DNA of 37,253 nucleotides. It comes from a virus. The stretch covers positions 1 to 37,253 of IMG/VR virus record IMGVR_UViG_3300044490_000259. One strand, 5' to 3'. Under the pieces are notes generated by a model. That model was not told where the DNA came from, did not search any database, and saw only the letters and a list, made by a program, of their open reading frames with translations. Below are positions 1-7,780 of this stretch, in pieces; positions within the stretch are counted from its first letter, which is position 1, and each line of letters starts with the position of its first letter. A program made the translations under genes and the position numbers.

Positions 1-471
1 CGCGTCGGCGTCGTCAAGCAACGCCCGACCGGCAGACGTCGCAGTCCCGTAGGCCCACACGCCCGCTCCGGTGCTGTATGGGTAGCGGTCGGCCGCCGAA
101 ACCACGCCAACGTCCGTCCAGTCCGTAAGCGCCGCCGACCCAGGCTGGCAGAGCGCAAGGCTCGACTCCGCGACGGTCATCCGGTCCGCAAGCGCGTCGA
201 GCCCCGCCTCCACCTGGGTCGGGTCCGGGTTCGTCCAGTCGCCGCCATCGGCCGGCGTGTAGTCGAGGTCGCCCGCGTCGGACGATGCCGCGAGGTAGGC
301 CGTAGACGCCGTGGTCGCCGCGGTCCCGAGCTCGAGCGCGGTGCGAAAAGCCGGGGCATCGGTCACGCCCGATCCGTCGCCCTCGACTCCGCTCGGCGGC
401 GGGGTGTAGCCCGATCCGGCCCATGCGGGCACGGCCAGCATGAGCGCCGCGACGACTGCCCAGAGTCTCAC
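1..471 (-). CDS. Exported fibre-like protein, 3' end off window (partial)
   Basis: Reads from a GTG at 471 to the window edge without a stop (157 codons). The first 18 residues form a clean Sec signal peptide (VRLWAVV..., hydrophobic core, AWA cleavage site), followed by GSGYTPP. Residues after about 60 carry DYTPADGGDW, then a DP-x-x-V-x-x-x-LDALADR segment. This pattern is common in phage tail-fibre and stalk proteins. The same arrangement recurs in the neighbouring upstream gene (468-1391), so the two are paralogues at their N-termini. The start overlaps that gene's stop by 4 nt (GTGA), implying translational coupling. A signal peptide is unusual for a virion protein. It could be an exported adsorption or receptor-masking protein instead. 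Function is inferred; the coding frame is secure because the alternative frames are arginine-rich. Confidence 0.7.
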   Translation of the reverse strand, partial: MRLWAVVAALMLAVPAWAGSGYTPPPSGVEGDGSGVTDAPAFRTALELGTAATTASTAYLAASSDAGDLDYTPADGGDWTNPDPTQVEAGLDALADRMTVAESSLALCQPGSAALTDWTDVGVVSAADRYPYSTGAGVWAYGTATSAGRALLDDADA

Positions 472-1391
472 CACGGGACCTCCGATAGCCCTGTCCGGTA
501 GGCGACCAGGGTCACGTCGAGCTCCTGATTAGTCAGGAGCGCCGTCTGCGTGCGCAGGCCAATGAGCCCTGCCCCTGCCGATACGGTGTGCGTCCCCATC
601 GAATGCAGCGGGCCGCCGGTCGGCCCCGTCCAGATGGTGAGCGTGGTCCCGCTCCGCTCCAGCACGGCATCCACGCGAGCGCCCACGCCGGTCTCCACCG
701 CCGTGTATGCGTCGTAAGACTCCCATCGCGCGGTCCCCGTCGACGAGGACAGCCGATAGAGGGTTCCTGTTCCCTCTCTGACTCTTTCGTTCGTGTAATA
801 GGCGCCGACCCCGAACCAAGAATTCGCGGCGGCACTCGGGCCGTCAACGAATACTGGCCCGGCAACGGCCACGGACAGGTAATCATCCCACCCCGTCGGT
901 GTCATGACGTACCGCATTGCGACGCGGAAGTCGCCGGCCCCGATGGATCGCAGGATGCCGAGTGTTCGGTTGGCCGTGCCGTAGTCCGTCGAGCAGTCCG
1001 AATCCAGATTGGCGCGGACGCGGAGCACGCGCCCTGCAATCATGTAGCGGCAGACGCCGTTGCTCGCGCCCGCCGCCTCAGCGTCCGGCCAGTTGCCGAG
1101 CACGATGGCGTCGAGTTCGTCGCCTGCCTGCGCGTTGCACGGGTCGGCCCAATCGTAGGTCCCGCACGCCCCAGCCGATTCCAGCGCGTCGACCCGACCG
1201 GCGAGCTGGTCGAGCGCGTCGGAGCACTCGCCGGGGTCGATGCCGCCCGACCAGTCGCCGAGCGTCGCAGGCGTGTACGTCAGCTCGGTAGCGTCAGACG
1301 CACCGCCACCTCCGGCCGGCGGCGTGTACCCTGACCCGGCGAGCACCACGGCCGGCACAAGCAGGCAGAACGCGAGGATGGCCCTGGTCAT
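468..1391 (-). CDS. Exported protein with fibre-like N-terminus and beta-sandwich-like C-terminus
   Basis: 307 residues from an ATG at 1391; this start overlaps the preceding stop (ATGA). Residues 1-18 are a Sec signal peptide (MTRAILAFCLLVPAVVLA) followed by GSGYTPP and a glycine run. Residues about 35-75 hold TYTPATLGDW and a DP...ALDQLAGRVDALES helix, matching the next gene downstream. Residues about 75-307 alternate Gly/Trp/Tyr-rich strands (for example YVMTPTGWDDYLSVAV, TLTIWTGPTGGPLHSMG), resembling a LamG or concanavalin-type carbohydrate-binding sandwich. That fold call is inference from texture only. Four to six cysteines in the region after residue 85 could form disulfides after export. 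Longer upstream in-frame sequence exists but is arginine-rich and overlaps the next gene, so it was not used. Confidence 0.72.
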   Translation of the reverse strand: MTRAILAFCLLVPAVVLAGSGYTPPAGGGGASDATELTYTPATLGDWSGGIDPGECSDALDQLAGRVDALESAGACGTYDWADPCNAQAGDELDAIVLGNWPDAEAAGASNGVCRYMIAGRVLRVRANLDSDCSTDYGTANRTLGILRSIGAGDFRVAMRYVMTPTGWDDYLSVAVAGPVFVDGPSAAANSWFGVGAYYTNERVREGTGTLYRLSSSTGTARWESYDAYTAVETGVGARVDAVLERSGTTLTIWTGPTGGPLHSMGTHTVSAGAGLIGLRTQTALLTNQELDVTLVAYRTGLSEVPW

Positions 1392-1831
1392 GGCGTCGCC
1401 CGGAAGTAGCCGCACAACTGGCCGGTGACGCCGGCGGCGCCGGCACGGAGCGCGATGGTCTGCGTGGAGAGCCCCCGGAGCGGCAGAACCCACACCCCGC
1501 CGCTCGGCACGAGGCGTTTGTTGGTCGTGTCCGCCCCGCACGAGGCGCCCGCTGCGAGGCAGATGAACAGGCTCGCAGAGGTATTGGCGACGCTGATTTC
1601 CGTCCAGTACAGGCCGGACCCGAGCGCGCCGGAGCCCAGCGCGTTTTCCAGACCCGAGCTCGTGAAGTCCGACCAGGCCGCGCCGATGGTCACGTCCTGA
1701 CATCCGGACTTGGTGCCGCGCACGTCCTGCGCGTCCTCCGCGCGGGCGAGCCCCGCGACTCCGAGCACGCACCCCATGACCACGACCCACGCGACCACGC
1801 GCGCCCACGTCGGCATGATGAGGTCTCTCAC
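1388..1831 (-). CDS. Exported small protein with signal peptide, function unknown
   Basis: 147 residues from a GTG at 1831 that overlaps the endolysin stop (GTGA); an internal ATG at 1816 is an alternative. The hydrophobic segment VVAWVVVMGCVLGVAGLARA is a Sec signal peptide with an ARA cleavage site. The mature part contains C-x-D, SLFICLAAGASC and a C-terminal QLCGYFRATP, giving several cysteines consistent with a periplasmic or secreted disulfide-bonded protein. It sits between the endolysin and two exported fibre-like proteins and is coupled to both neighbours by 4-nt overlaps. I do not recognise a family. Roles in host-surface interaction or lysis are possible but not shown. Confidence 0.65.
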   Translation of the reverse strand: MRDLIMPTWARVVAWVVVMGCVLGVAGLARAEDAQDVRGTKSGCQDVTIGAAWSDFTSSGLENALGSGALGSGLYWTEISVANTSASLFICLAAGASCGADTTNKRLVPSGGVWVLPLRGLSTQTIALRAGAAGVTGQLCGYFRATP

Positions 1832-2451
1832 GGTACAGCCTCCACCGCGGCACGGAGCGCCGCCCAGGGCATGGCAGGACCGGGGTCCGCCTTGCCGATT
1901 TGAATGTCACAGTGACCGACCCACCGGCGCCCGTCCCGGAGCGCGCGGACCTGCGTGGCGAGCTGCGCGGCGAGCACCACCACCTGCTCGGCCTGCGCCG
2001 CGGTGTAGGGCTCGCACCAGACGTCGCCGATCTTCACGGGCGCTGCGCCCTTGTAGGCGCCGCCGTAGCCGTCCACGAAACCGCCGCTACCGTCCGGCGC
2101 CCGGCGCAGGATGCCGACGTTTTCGAGGTCGATGCCGATGGACATGGCATTCACGCCGCGCCGCGCTCGCCCGGTCGGGTCAACCCACGTCGAGCCGCCC
2201 GCATGCCAGGTGCGCTCCGGGAGCTCGGCCGCCTGGAGCACCCGACCGTCCCGCAGGATGACGAAGTGCGTGGAGGTCTGGCGCCCGTCGTCCGCGAGCC
2301 ATGCGCGCATCCGCGCCTCGTTCGCGTCGCCCGGCGCCCGCGGTGGACTGCCCGTCCAGTGCAGGACGGCGCATTCGACCGGAATCACTCGCGCGTCGCC
2401 TGCGCGGTACAGCTTCTTGCACGGCACACGGATCGTGTCCATGCGCGTCAC
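1828..2451 (-). CDS. N-acetylmuramoyl-L-alanine amidase (endolysin)
   Basis: 207 residues, GTG start at 2451. This is an Amidase_2 (PGRP-like) zinc amidase that would cleave the bond between N-acetylmuramic acid and L-alanine in peptidoglycan at the end of the lytic cycle. Candidate zinc ligands are H31 (VLHWTGS), H180 (WVGHCDI) and D189 (KADPGPAMPW), in the family order. SIGIDLEN at about 104-111 is the usual central strand, and the THFVI motif is near residue 61. There is no signal peptide, so it would need a holin for access. It heads the leftward minus-strand set, close to the divergent terminase genes, and the next gene starts within its stop codon. The family call is strong. Confidence 0.93.
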   Translation of the reverse strand: MTRMDTIRVPCKKLYRAGDARVIPVECAVLHWTGSPPRAPGDANEARMRAWLADDGRQTSTHFVILRDGRVLQAAELPERTWHAGGSTWVDPTGRARRGVNAMSIGIDLENVGILRRAPDGSGGFVDGYGGAYKGAAPVKIGDVWCEPYTAAQAEQVVVLAAQLATQVRALRDGRRWVGHCDIQIGKADPGPAMPWAALRAAVEAVP

Positions 2452-2516
2452 GCCTTGCGCAGGTGCGGCACGATGGCCGCTGCACGCTTCGGGTCATGTG
2501 GGTTCATGGCTGACAT
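2448..2516 (-). CDS. Possible 22-residue ORF coupled to the endolysin
   Basis: ATG at 2516 (or 2507) reads MSAMNPHDPKRAAAIVPHLR and two further residues, and stops so that its TGA overlaps the endolysin GTG (GTGA), the same 4-nt coupling used throughout this genome. No good Shine-Dalgarno is visible before 2516. It may be a short leader that sets endolysin translation rather than a functional peptide. Confidence 0.35.
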   Translation of the reverse strand: MSAMNPHDPKRAAAIVPHLRKA

Positions 2517-2537
2517 GAGGGGCACTGTAGCGCAACG

Positions 2538-2557
2538 ATGCTTCGATTTGTAGAATC
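2538..2557 (+). promoter_or_regulatory. Late-promoter-like repeat, copy 1
   Basis: ATGCTTCGATTTGTAGAATC lies six bases before the small-terminase ATG and shares ATG--CGATTTGTAGA-TC with a copy at 4558-4577. TAGAAT (2551-2556) matches a minus-10 box at 5 of 6 positions, but no good minus-35 is seen, so an activator-dependent or phage-specific late promoter is a reasonable inference. Confidence 0.4.
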
Positions 2558-2562
2558 AGGGC

Positions 2563-3048
2563 ATGCCTGGTGCGCCGAAGTCCCGAGTCAAGCAGGCCGC
2601 CGCGAATCGAGGCCCGATCCAGCGCCGCAGCGTCGCCGCCTGGCAGGACGAGGTCCTCATCGACGCCCTGTGCGCAGACCTCGCCGTCGGGTGCTCCTAC
2701 GAGACCACCGGACTGGCCCACGGGCTCGGACCGTCGACCCTCGGCGGATGGGTCCGCGACGCCGTCGCCGCGTGCGACGCGCTCGCTGCCGACCCGGACA
2801 AGGACGTCGGCATGGACCCGGCGAAGCTCGCCGCTGCGGTGCGTCTAGTGCGCGCGCACGCTGGGGCGTCGCAGGAGCTGGAGCGAAAGCTCCACGCCGG
2901 CGAGGTGTGGGCCCTTGAGATCCTGTCTCGGCGCCACCGGCAGACGTGGGGCCGGAGCGACACGATCGCAATCGGTAGCGCGGATCCAGGGCGCGAGGTG
3001 GCCGTCCTGCTCGGGGCGCTCGCCGCGGTGGCGAAGCCGGACGCGTGA
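2563..3048 (+). CDS. terS: Terminase small subunit
   Basis: 161 residues from ATG 2563. The small terminase recognises the packaging site and recruits the large subunit. The N-terminal half is basic, with a helix-turn-helix-like stretch (about 40-70: LAVGCSYETTGLAHGLGPST then LGGWVR), which fits the family's DNA-binding domain. The second half is helical and could oligomerise (...LERKLHAGEVWALEILSRR, QTWGRSD). It overlaps the following large-terminase GTG by 4 nt. Position at the head of the late operon supports the call, although small terminases are too divergent to be certain by eye. Confidence 0.8.
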   Translation: MPGAPKSRVKQAAANRGPIQRRSVAAWQDEVLIDALCADLAVGCSYETTGLAHGLGPSTLGGWVRDAVAACDALAADPDKDVGMDPAKLAAAVRLVRAHAGASQELERKLHAGEVWALEILSRRHRQTWGRSDTIAIGSADPGREVAVLLGALAAVAKPDA

Positions 3049-4511
3049 GCGCCCTCACCGTCGCAGGCCTCGCGCCCGGCATGAGCGAGTGGCAGCGGGA
3101 CCTTCTGCGCTACGTGCTCCGCCCCCAGGGCGGCGCCATCGCGGGCATCGCAGGTGGGAAGAGGTGTGGCAAGTCCGTGGCGGCCTGCGCTGCCGCGGCG
3201 ATGCTGGCCGTCACCTGCGACGTGCCGGCCAATCAGATCGCCGTGGTCATGGACACCTTCAGCCGCCTCCGAGACGTGCACCTCCCCATCATGTCGCAGC
3301 TCGCCCCATCGGTCGGGGGAAGGTGGTGCGCGGGGGACCACGAGTATCGATGGCCGGGTGGGGCCGTCGTGCGCTTCCGACACCTGGACGTCGCGGGCTC
3401 GCCCACCGCCGGCAACCCGCTCGAGGGCCAGACCCTCTCGGCCATCGTCGGGGACGAGCTCCAAGAGGCGCACGTCGACTATGGGACCATCTTCCGGGAA
3501 CGGCTCTCGCGCGACCTGCCCGTGCGCGTGATCGATGCGGACGGGCGCGACCGCGAGGTCATGCGCGCGCCCGTCCTTGTCATGATCGGACTGCCGATGC
3601 GGACGTGGTGGATCTCGCTGGCCCGCGACCTCGGCGGGCGCGTCTACCGCCCCAAGACCCGGGACAATGAGGCGAACCTGGCCCCCGGCTACGAGGCCGC
3701 GCTGAGGGCGTCGATGACGGAGCGCTACGCCCGGTCGATGCTCGACGGCGAGGATTGGACGCCGGAGGGGCAGATCCTCTACGGCTTCAGCGCGCAGGAC
3801 TATCCGGCCGGCAACGTCCTGCGCGGGGTCGTGCTCGACTTCCGCCGCATGCGGACGATGCTCTCCGGCGACCTCGGCTACCGTTCGCCGCACTTTCTCC
3901 TGCACGTCGAGGTCTGGCCGGGCGTCTGGTGCGTGGTCCGCGAGTGGGCGCCCGACGGCGTGGCCCTCCCCGACCTCTGCGACGTCCTCGCGGCGGACGT
4001 GTGCCCGCGGCGAGACTGGTCTCCCGGGTGCGGACGGCTCCCGGTGGACGAGCTGGTGGTCGACCCGGCCGGCGCCGCGACGAACGACCAGACGGGCCAC
4101 CCCGACCTGGAGCTGCTCGCCCGCCCCCAGCCGCACGGGCTCGGGCTCTGGCCGATGGTGGAGCCGCAGGGCCCGCGGCGTGCCGTCGTGCCCGGGCTCC
4201 AGCGGATGAACGTCTCACTGGAAAAGCGTCTGCTTCTCATGTCGGGCGGCGTCTACGACGGTGGCCTCGCCGCGCCGGAGGGCAAGCGGACGCTCATCCG
4301 GTGCGTTCAGGGCTACCAGTGGGATCCGCGCGATCCGAGCAGGCCGCACAAGCCGAGCCACGACACGGTCTCTCACGGGGTCGACGCGTGGCGCTATGGC
4401 TGGCGGCGCGTCGGGTGGGACGCGATGCCGGTCCCGGCGGATGTGGGGCCGGTCGCGACGCGCGAGCCCGAGGGCCCCTCGCTGTGGGACGCGGCACGGG
4501 ATGCGCGGTGA
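3045..4511 (+). CDS. terL: Terminase large subunit
   Basis: 488 residues, GTG start at 3045. This is the DNA-packaging ATPase and nuclease. Walker A is GGKRCGKS (about 37-44) and Walker B is IVGDELQEAH with D137-E138. The C-terminal nuclease half shows acidic positions expected of the RNase-H-like domain: SGDLGY, VVDPAGAATND and HDTVSHGVDAWRYG. Length is typical. It is coupled to the small terminase (4-nt overlap) and followed by a 118-bp gap with repeat motifs before the portal gene. The call is firm; the packaging mode (cos or headful) cannot be told from this sequence alone. Confidence 0.93.
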   Translation: MSALTVAGLAPGMSEWQRDLLRYVLRPQGGAIAGIAGGKRCGKSVAACAAAAMLAVTCDVPANQIAVVMDTFSRLRDVHLPIMSQLAPSVGGRWCAGDHEYRWPGGAVVRFRHLDVAGSPTAGNPLEGQTLSAIVGDELQEAHVDYGTIFRERLSRDLPVRVIDADGRDREVMRAPVLVMIGLPMRTWWISLARDLGGRVYRPKTRDNEANLAPGYEAALRASMTERYARSMLDGEDWTPEGQILYGFSAQDYPAGNVLRGVVLDFRRMRTMLSGDLGYRSPHFLLHVEVWPGVWCVVREWAPDGVALPDLCDVLAADVCPRRDWSPGCGRLPVDELVVDPAGAATNDQTGHPDLELLARPQPHGLGLWPMVEPQGPRRAVVPGLQRMNVSLEKRLLLMSGGVYDGGLAAPEGKRTLIRCVQGYQWDPRDPSRPHKPSHDTVSHGVDAWRYGWRRVGWDAMPVPADVGPVATREPEGPSLWDAARDAR

Positions 4512-4524
4512 CCCGTCGCCGCCG

Positions 4525-4577
4525 ATGCTACGATTTAAAGCACAGACTTGCACCCACATGATGCGATTTGTAGACTC
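4525..4577 (+). promoter_or_regulatory. Late-promoter-like repeats, copies 2 and 3
   Basis: The 118-bp terminase-portal gap (4512-4629) holds two motif copies: ATGCTACGATTTAAAGCACA at 4525-4544 (degenerate) and ATGATGCGATTTGTAGACTC at 4558-4577. The second closely matches the copy before the small terminase. A TTGCAC at 4548-4553 sits 17 bp before TAGACT (4571-4576), a weak but correctly spaced promoter. This would allow extra transcription of portal and capsid genes. Confidence 0.4.
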
Positions 4578-4629
4578 TGGCCGGACACCCGCTCACCCGA
4601 CGCCCCAAGGTGCGGAGATGTGACCCGTC

Positions 4630-6015
4630 ATGCGCCTGAGCCCTTCGACCGCCACGCCTGAGCGCGCCGCCCAGATGCGCGATGCGAGCGTGCGGCCGGA
4701 AGCGCCGCTCGGCAGGTCGGGCAAGCCCCTGGCGGGCGGGCGGGTCGCAGGCTTCGAGCACAACGTGCGGCTCCAGGGCCCGCAGAAGCTCATGGCGGCC
4801 TATCGCAAGGCGGAGCGCAACCCGGCAGTGGCCGCCGGGTGGTCCTGCATGCGGTCCTTCATGCTCTCGGCCGAATGGGACGTCGAGGCGGCCGACGACT
4901 CCGACCTTGCCCAGCGCGCGGCGGCGCACGTGCGCGCCAACCTGGGCATCGGTCGCACGAAGAGCGCGACCGGGAAGGCCTGGGAACGGCTTCTCGCGGA
5001 GTTCCTCGCCGTCCGTAACCGCGGCTTCGGCTGGTGGGAGCTTGTCTGTCGCGAGGGCGCGGACGGCCAGTGGTACACGCACTGCCTCTGGCGCGACCCC
5101 GGGTCCGTCTCTGCGTGGATCGTCGACGACTGGGAGTGCCTGGTCGGCATCTGCCAGTCCGCAGGCTGGCTCACGGGATCCGCAGAGATCCCCATGTCCC
5201 GCGTGCTCTACATGGCGCGCGAGGCCGAGGGGACGAACTTCGAGGGGATCGGGCTGCTCCGGAGCGCGGAACCGCTGGCCCGCGACCACGACCGGACCAT
5301 GCAGGCCCTCATGGTCGCGGTGCAGCGGTGGGCCATCGGCACGCCTGACCTGGTGATGAACCGGGAGCGGTGGCGCCAGACGCACCCGGGCGGGACAGAC
5401 CAGCAGTACGAGGCCGAGGTCGCCGAATGGAAGCGGTGGCTTTCCAAGTACGCATCCTTCGAGCACGGCTTCATCGTCCGCGAGGACCACGTCACGCTCG
5501 GGACATTCGGTGGTGATGGACAGAACTCCACCGAGTTCGCGAACACCCTGAACCTCCAGGCGCGACTGATCCTCACCGCGTACCTCGCGCAGTTCCTCGC
5601 GCTCGGTTCGGAGGGCTCCGGCGGCTCGTACTCGCTCGGCGAGACGCACGCAGAGACGGCACAGCAGGCCGGCGAGAACGAGCTGGAGGCCGTGCGCGAC
5701 GACCTCACGACCAGCCTGATTCCGCGGATGGTCCGGTGGGGCCTCGGCGCGGACGTGCCCGACGAGGCGATGCCGCGGCTGACCTTCTCGGGCCTTCGGG
5801 CGCCGCTGTGGGTCTCGCTCATCGACCGCTTGCCGGCCGCTTTCTCCGCGCTCGGCATCACGCCGCAGACCGCGCTGGAGACTGAGGTCTTGCGCGAGCT
5901 GGGCTTCAAGGCCGAGGCCATCGACCGCAGCCCGGCGGACCGACTGCGTGGCACGGCTGGGCGCCCGCCGGTCGCACCGCCGCCCGGCCCCGTGGCCATC
6001 CGGGGGGCGCCGTGA
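4630..6015 (+). CDS. Portal protein (Mu gp29 / DUF935-like)
   Basis: 461 residues from ATG 4630. Portal proteins form the dodecameric ring at the capsid vertex through which DNA enters and leaves. The sequence follows the DUF935 pattern: SCMRSFMLSAEWDVEAADDS near 75-95, VRNRGFGWWEL, then WRDPGSVSAW, a RVLYMAREAEGTNFEGIGLL segment in the middle, and a YLAQFLALGSEGSGGSYSLG wing followed by a helical region to the end. The C-terminus is Pro/Ala-rich and probably disordered. It overlaps the protease GTG by 4 nt. It is preceded by the repeat motifs at 4525-4577, so it may have its own promoter. Confidence 0.85.
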   Translation: MRLSPSTATPERAAQMRDASVRPEAPLGRSGKPLAGGRVAGFEHNVRLQGPQKLMAAYRKAERNPAVAAGWSCMRSFMLSAEWDVEAADDSDLAQRAAAHVRANLGIGRTKSATGKAWERLLAEFLAVRNRGFGWWELVCREGADGQWYTHCLWRDPGSVSAWIVDDWECLVGICQSAGWLTGSAEIPMSRVLYMAREAEGTNFEGIGLLRSAEPLARDHDRTMQALMVAVQRWAIGTPDLVMNRERWRQTHPGGTDQQYEAEVAEWKRWLSKYASFEHGFIVREDHVTLGTFGGDGQNSTEFANTLNLQARLILTAYLAQFLALGSEGSGGSYSLGETHAETAQQAGENELEAVRDDLTTSLIPRMVRWGLGADVPDEAMPRLTFSGLRAPLWVSLIDRLPAAFSALGITPQTALETEVLRELGFKAEAIDRSPADRLRGTAGRPPVAPPPGPVAIRGAP

Positions 6016-7364
6016 CGACGCCGCGCCCCGACGGCCCCATCGGCCCGCTGGCCATTCACCCAGACCACGCGGTCGCCGCCTTCTCGTGGCCGCCGCGCGA
6101 GGCGCCGGCCGTCGCTCCGGGGGCGGACGTGGCCCGCATCCGCATCGAAGGGCCGCTCTCATCCGACGACTGGTGGGGCACATCGTACGCCGCCATCCAG
6201 TCGCGGCTCGCCGATGCCGTTGCGGACCAGGCCGTCCGCGCCATCGTCCTCGACATCGACTCTCCGGGAGGGACCGTCTCGGGCATCGCCGAGACCGTGG
6301 CCGCCGTGGAGCGCGCCCGCGAGGCCAAGCCGGTCATCGCTTACGTGCGTGGCATGGCGGCGTCCGCGGCGTATTGGCTCGCCGCCGCGTGCGACCGAAT
6401 CGTCGCGGTCGACACCGCCCAGGCCGGGTGCGTCGGCGCCATCTGCACCGTGCTCTACCTCGCCCCGGCCATGCGCAAGATGGGCGCCGAGGTCTACCGC
6501 TACACTTCGAGCCGAACGCCTCTCAAGGCGCCGGAGCCAGGCACGGAGGCTTTCGACGCCGAGCGTCAGCGTCTCATCGACGCGGCCGGCGACCTCTTCC
6601 TGGCACACCTGGCCCGTCTGCGTGGCCCGGCCGGAATGGATCTCGACGCGGCCGCGGAGCTCTACCAGCGCGGGCGGATGCTCTCGGCGCCCGCAGCGGT
6701 CGCCGCCGGCTGGGTCGATGCCGTCGTCGCCCCCGGCGCCGAGAGCGCGGACGCGTGGCTCATGCACGGCGGCTCCCCACCGCCCGACGAGCCGGAATCG
6801 CCGTTTCCCTTCCTTCACCTCTTTCACCGGGCCGAGGCGGCCCATTACCCCGAGGAGGGCGCCATGCCCAAGACCCCCGAGGGCGCGGCGGGTGCCGCGA
6901 CCCCGACCGCGAGCGAGGCCGCCGAGGCCGCCTTCCTCGCGCAGATCAAGACCTTGACGGAGGCCAACGCCGCCGCCGTCGAGCGCGCCGAGGCCGCCGA
7001 GCGCAAGCTCGCGGCGGACGCGGCGGAGCGCGCCGGCCTCGCCGGTCGCGTGGCGCAGCTCGAAGCGCAGGCCAAGGCCCACGCCGAGGCCGCCGAGCGG
7101 CGCGAGGTCGCTGCGCTCATCGACGCGGCCGTCGCCCGCGGCGCCATCGACCCGGGCCAGCGGGCGCGACGCGAGGCCTTCGCCGCGAAGCACGGCCGCG
7201 AGGCGCTCGCCGAGGTGCTCGCCGACATCCCCGACGAGGCGGCCGGGCCCCGGTCCGTGCTGACCAGCGGGCGCGTGGCGCCTGGCGAGCCGCCCGACGA
7301 GGTGGCGAAGGCCCGAGAGAAGGCGCAGGCGGAAATCAACGCGGCCACGCGGAAGGGGGCCTGA
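6012..7364 (+). CDS. S49 (SppA-type) capsid protease with C-terminal scaffold domain
   Basis: 450 residues, GTG start at 6012. The N-terminal 270 residues are a signal-peptide-peptidase-A-like serine protease used by many phages to mature the prohead. DIDSPGGTVSG is at 81-91, the nucleophile S118 lies in GMAASAAYW, and a general-base lysine is plausible at K172 (TPLKAPEPG). After a Pro-rich linker, residues about 305-390 are Ala/Glu/Lys-rich heptads forming a coiled coil, typical of a scaffold. An internal ATG at 6864 with a strong ribosome-binding site could release the scaffold separately, as in lambda C/Nu3. Placement between portal and capsid genes agrees with this role. Confidence 0.88.
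   Translation: MTTPRPDGPIGPLAIHPDHAVAAFSWPPREAPAVAPGADVARIRIEGPLSSDDWWGTSYAAIQSRLADAVADQAVRAIVLDIDSPGGTVSGIAETVAAVERAREAKPVIAYVRGMAASAAYWLAAACDRIVAVDTAQAGCVGAICTVLYLAPAMRKMGAEVYRYTSSRTPLKAPEPGTEAFDAERQRLIDAAGDLFLAHLARLRGPAGMDLDAAAELYQRGRMLSAPAAVAAGWVDAVVAPGAESADAWLMHGGSPPPDEPESPFPFLHLFHRAEAAHYPEEGAMPKTPEGAAGAATPTASEAAEAAFLAQIKTLTEANAAAVERAEAAERKLAADAAERAGLAGRVAQLEAQAKAHAEAAERREVAALIDAAVARGAIDPGQRARREAFAAKHGREALAEVLADIPDEAAGPRSVLTSGRVAPGEPPDEVAKAREKAQAEINAATRKGA
6864..7364 (+). CDS. Nested scaffold protein (internal start in protease gene)
   Basis: In-frame ATG at 6864 within the protease gene, preceded by GAGGAGGG at 6852-6859 ending four bases before the ATG. It would give a 166-residue protein beginning MPKTPEGAAG and covering the coiled-coil region and the C-terminal RSVLTSGR...ATRKGA tail. 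In phage lambda the scaffold Nu3 is made the same way inside protease gene C. The start signal is visible; actual use is inference. Confidence 0.5.
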   Translation: MPKTPEGAAGAATPTASEAAEAAFLAQIKTLTEANAAAVERAEAAERKLAADAAERAGLAGRVAQLEAQAKAHAEAAERREVAALIDAAVARGAIDPGQRARREAFAAKHGREALAEVLADIPDEAAGPRSVLTSGRVAPGEPPDEVAKAREKAQAEINAATRKGA

Positions 7365-7365
7365 G

Positions 7366-7767
7366 ATGAAGGGCAACGTCACATCCGTCGTCCTGAGCGG
7401 CGCGGGCACGAAGGGCTACTGCGGCCGGCTCAACGGCAGCTACTCCGGCACGTTGCCGGTCGCGCTCATCGGGAGCGATGGCACGACCGCCACGGCGCAC
7501 CGGAACATGGGGATCTTCATGGAGTCCTACGACTCCGGCGATCTGGGCTCGCTCCAGACCGACGGGGTCTGCGAGTTCGCGGTGGCCGGTGGTGTGATCG
7601 CCCCCGGCATTCTCTGCACCACGTCCGCGGCCGGCAAGGTCGTGGCGGCTGCGAGCGGAGATCGCGCGTTCCTGCGGATGATCGGCGGCAAGTCGTCGAC
7701 CGGCGCGACCGCGGACGGCGCGCTCTGCACCGTCGAGATCCTCCCCACCTACATCGACATCGCCTGA
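7366..7767 (+). CDS. Head decoration protein (DUF2190-like)
   Basis: 133 residues starting at ATG 7366, one base after the protease stop. It is Gly/Ala/Thr-rich and beta-like throughout (SYSGTLPVALIGSDGTTA, FAVAGGVIAPGILCTTSAAG, VVAAASGDRAFLRMIGG), with the VAxGGVIAPG element seen in small capsid-decorating proteins of the DUF2190 type. Size and position immediately before the major capsid gene fit a capsid stabilisation protein like lambda gpD in role, not necessarily in fold. The role is inferred mainly from context. Confidence 0.7.
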   Translation: MKGNVTSVVLSGAGTKGYCGRLNGSYSGTLPVALIGSDGTTATAHRNMGIFMESYDSGDLGSLQTDGVCEFAVAGGVIAPGILCTTSAAGKVVAAASGDRAFLRMIGGKSSTGATADGALCTVEILPTYIDIA

Positions 7768-7780
7768 GGAGGACCACGAC

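Noticed and set aside
1392-1910. N-terminal extension of the 468-1391 gene to 1910
   Set aside because: The extension is arginine-rich, overlaps the neighbouring gene with a good signal peptide, and lies before a clear signal peptide at 1391.
2697-4136. Long minus-strand open frame over the terminases
   Set aside because: Composition is His/Arg/Val-rich shadow sequence of a secure terminase gene with Walker motifs on the plus strand.
4528-6183. Long minus-strand open frame over the portal
   Set aside because: Arginine-rich antisense of the portal gene; no start signal or recognisable motif.
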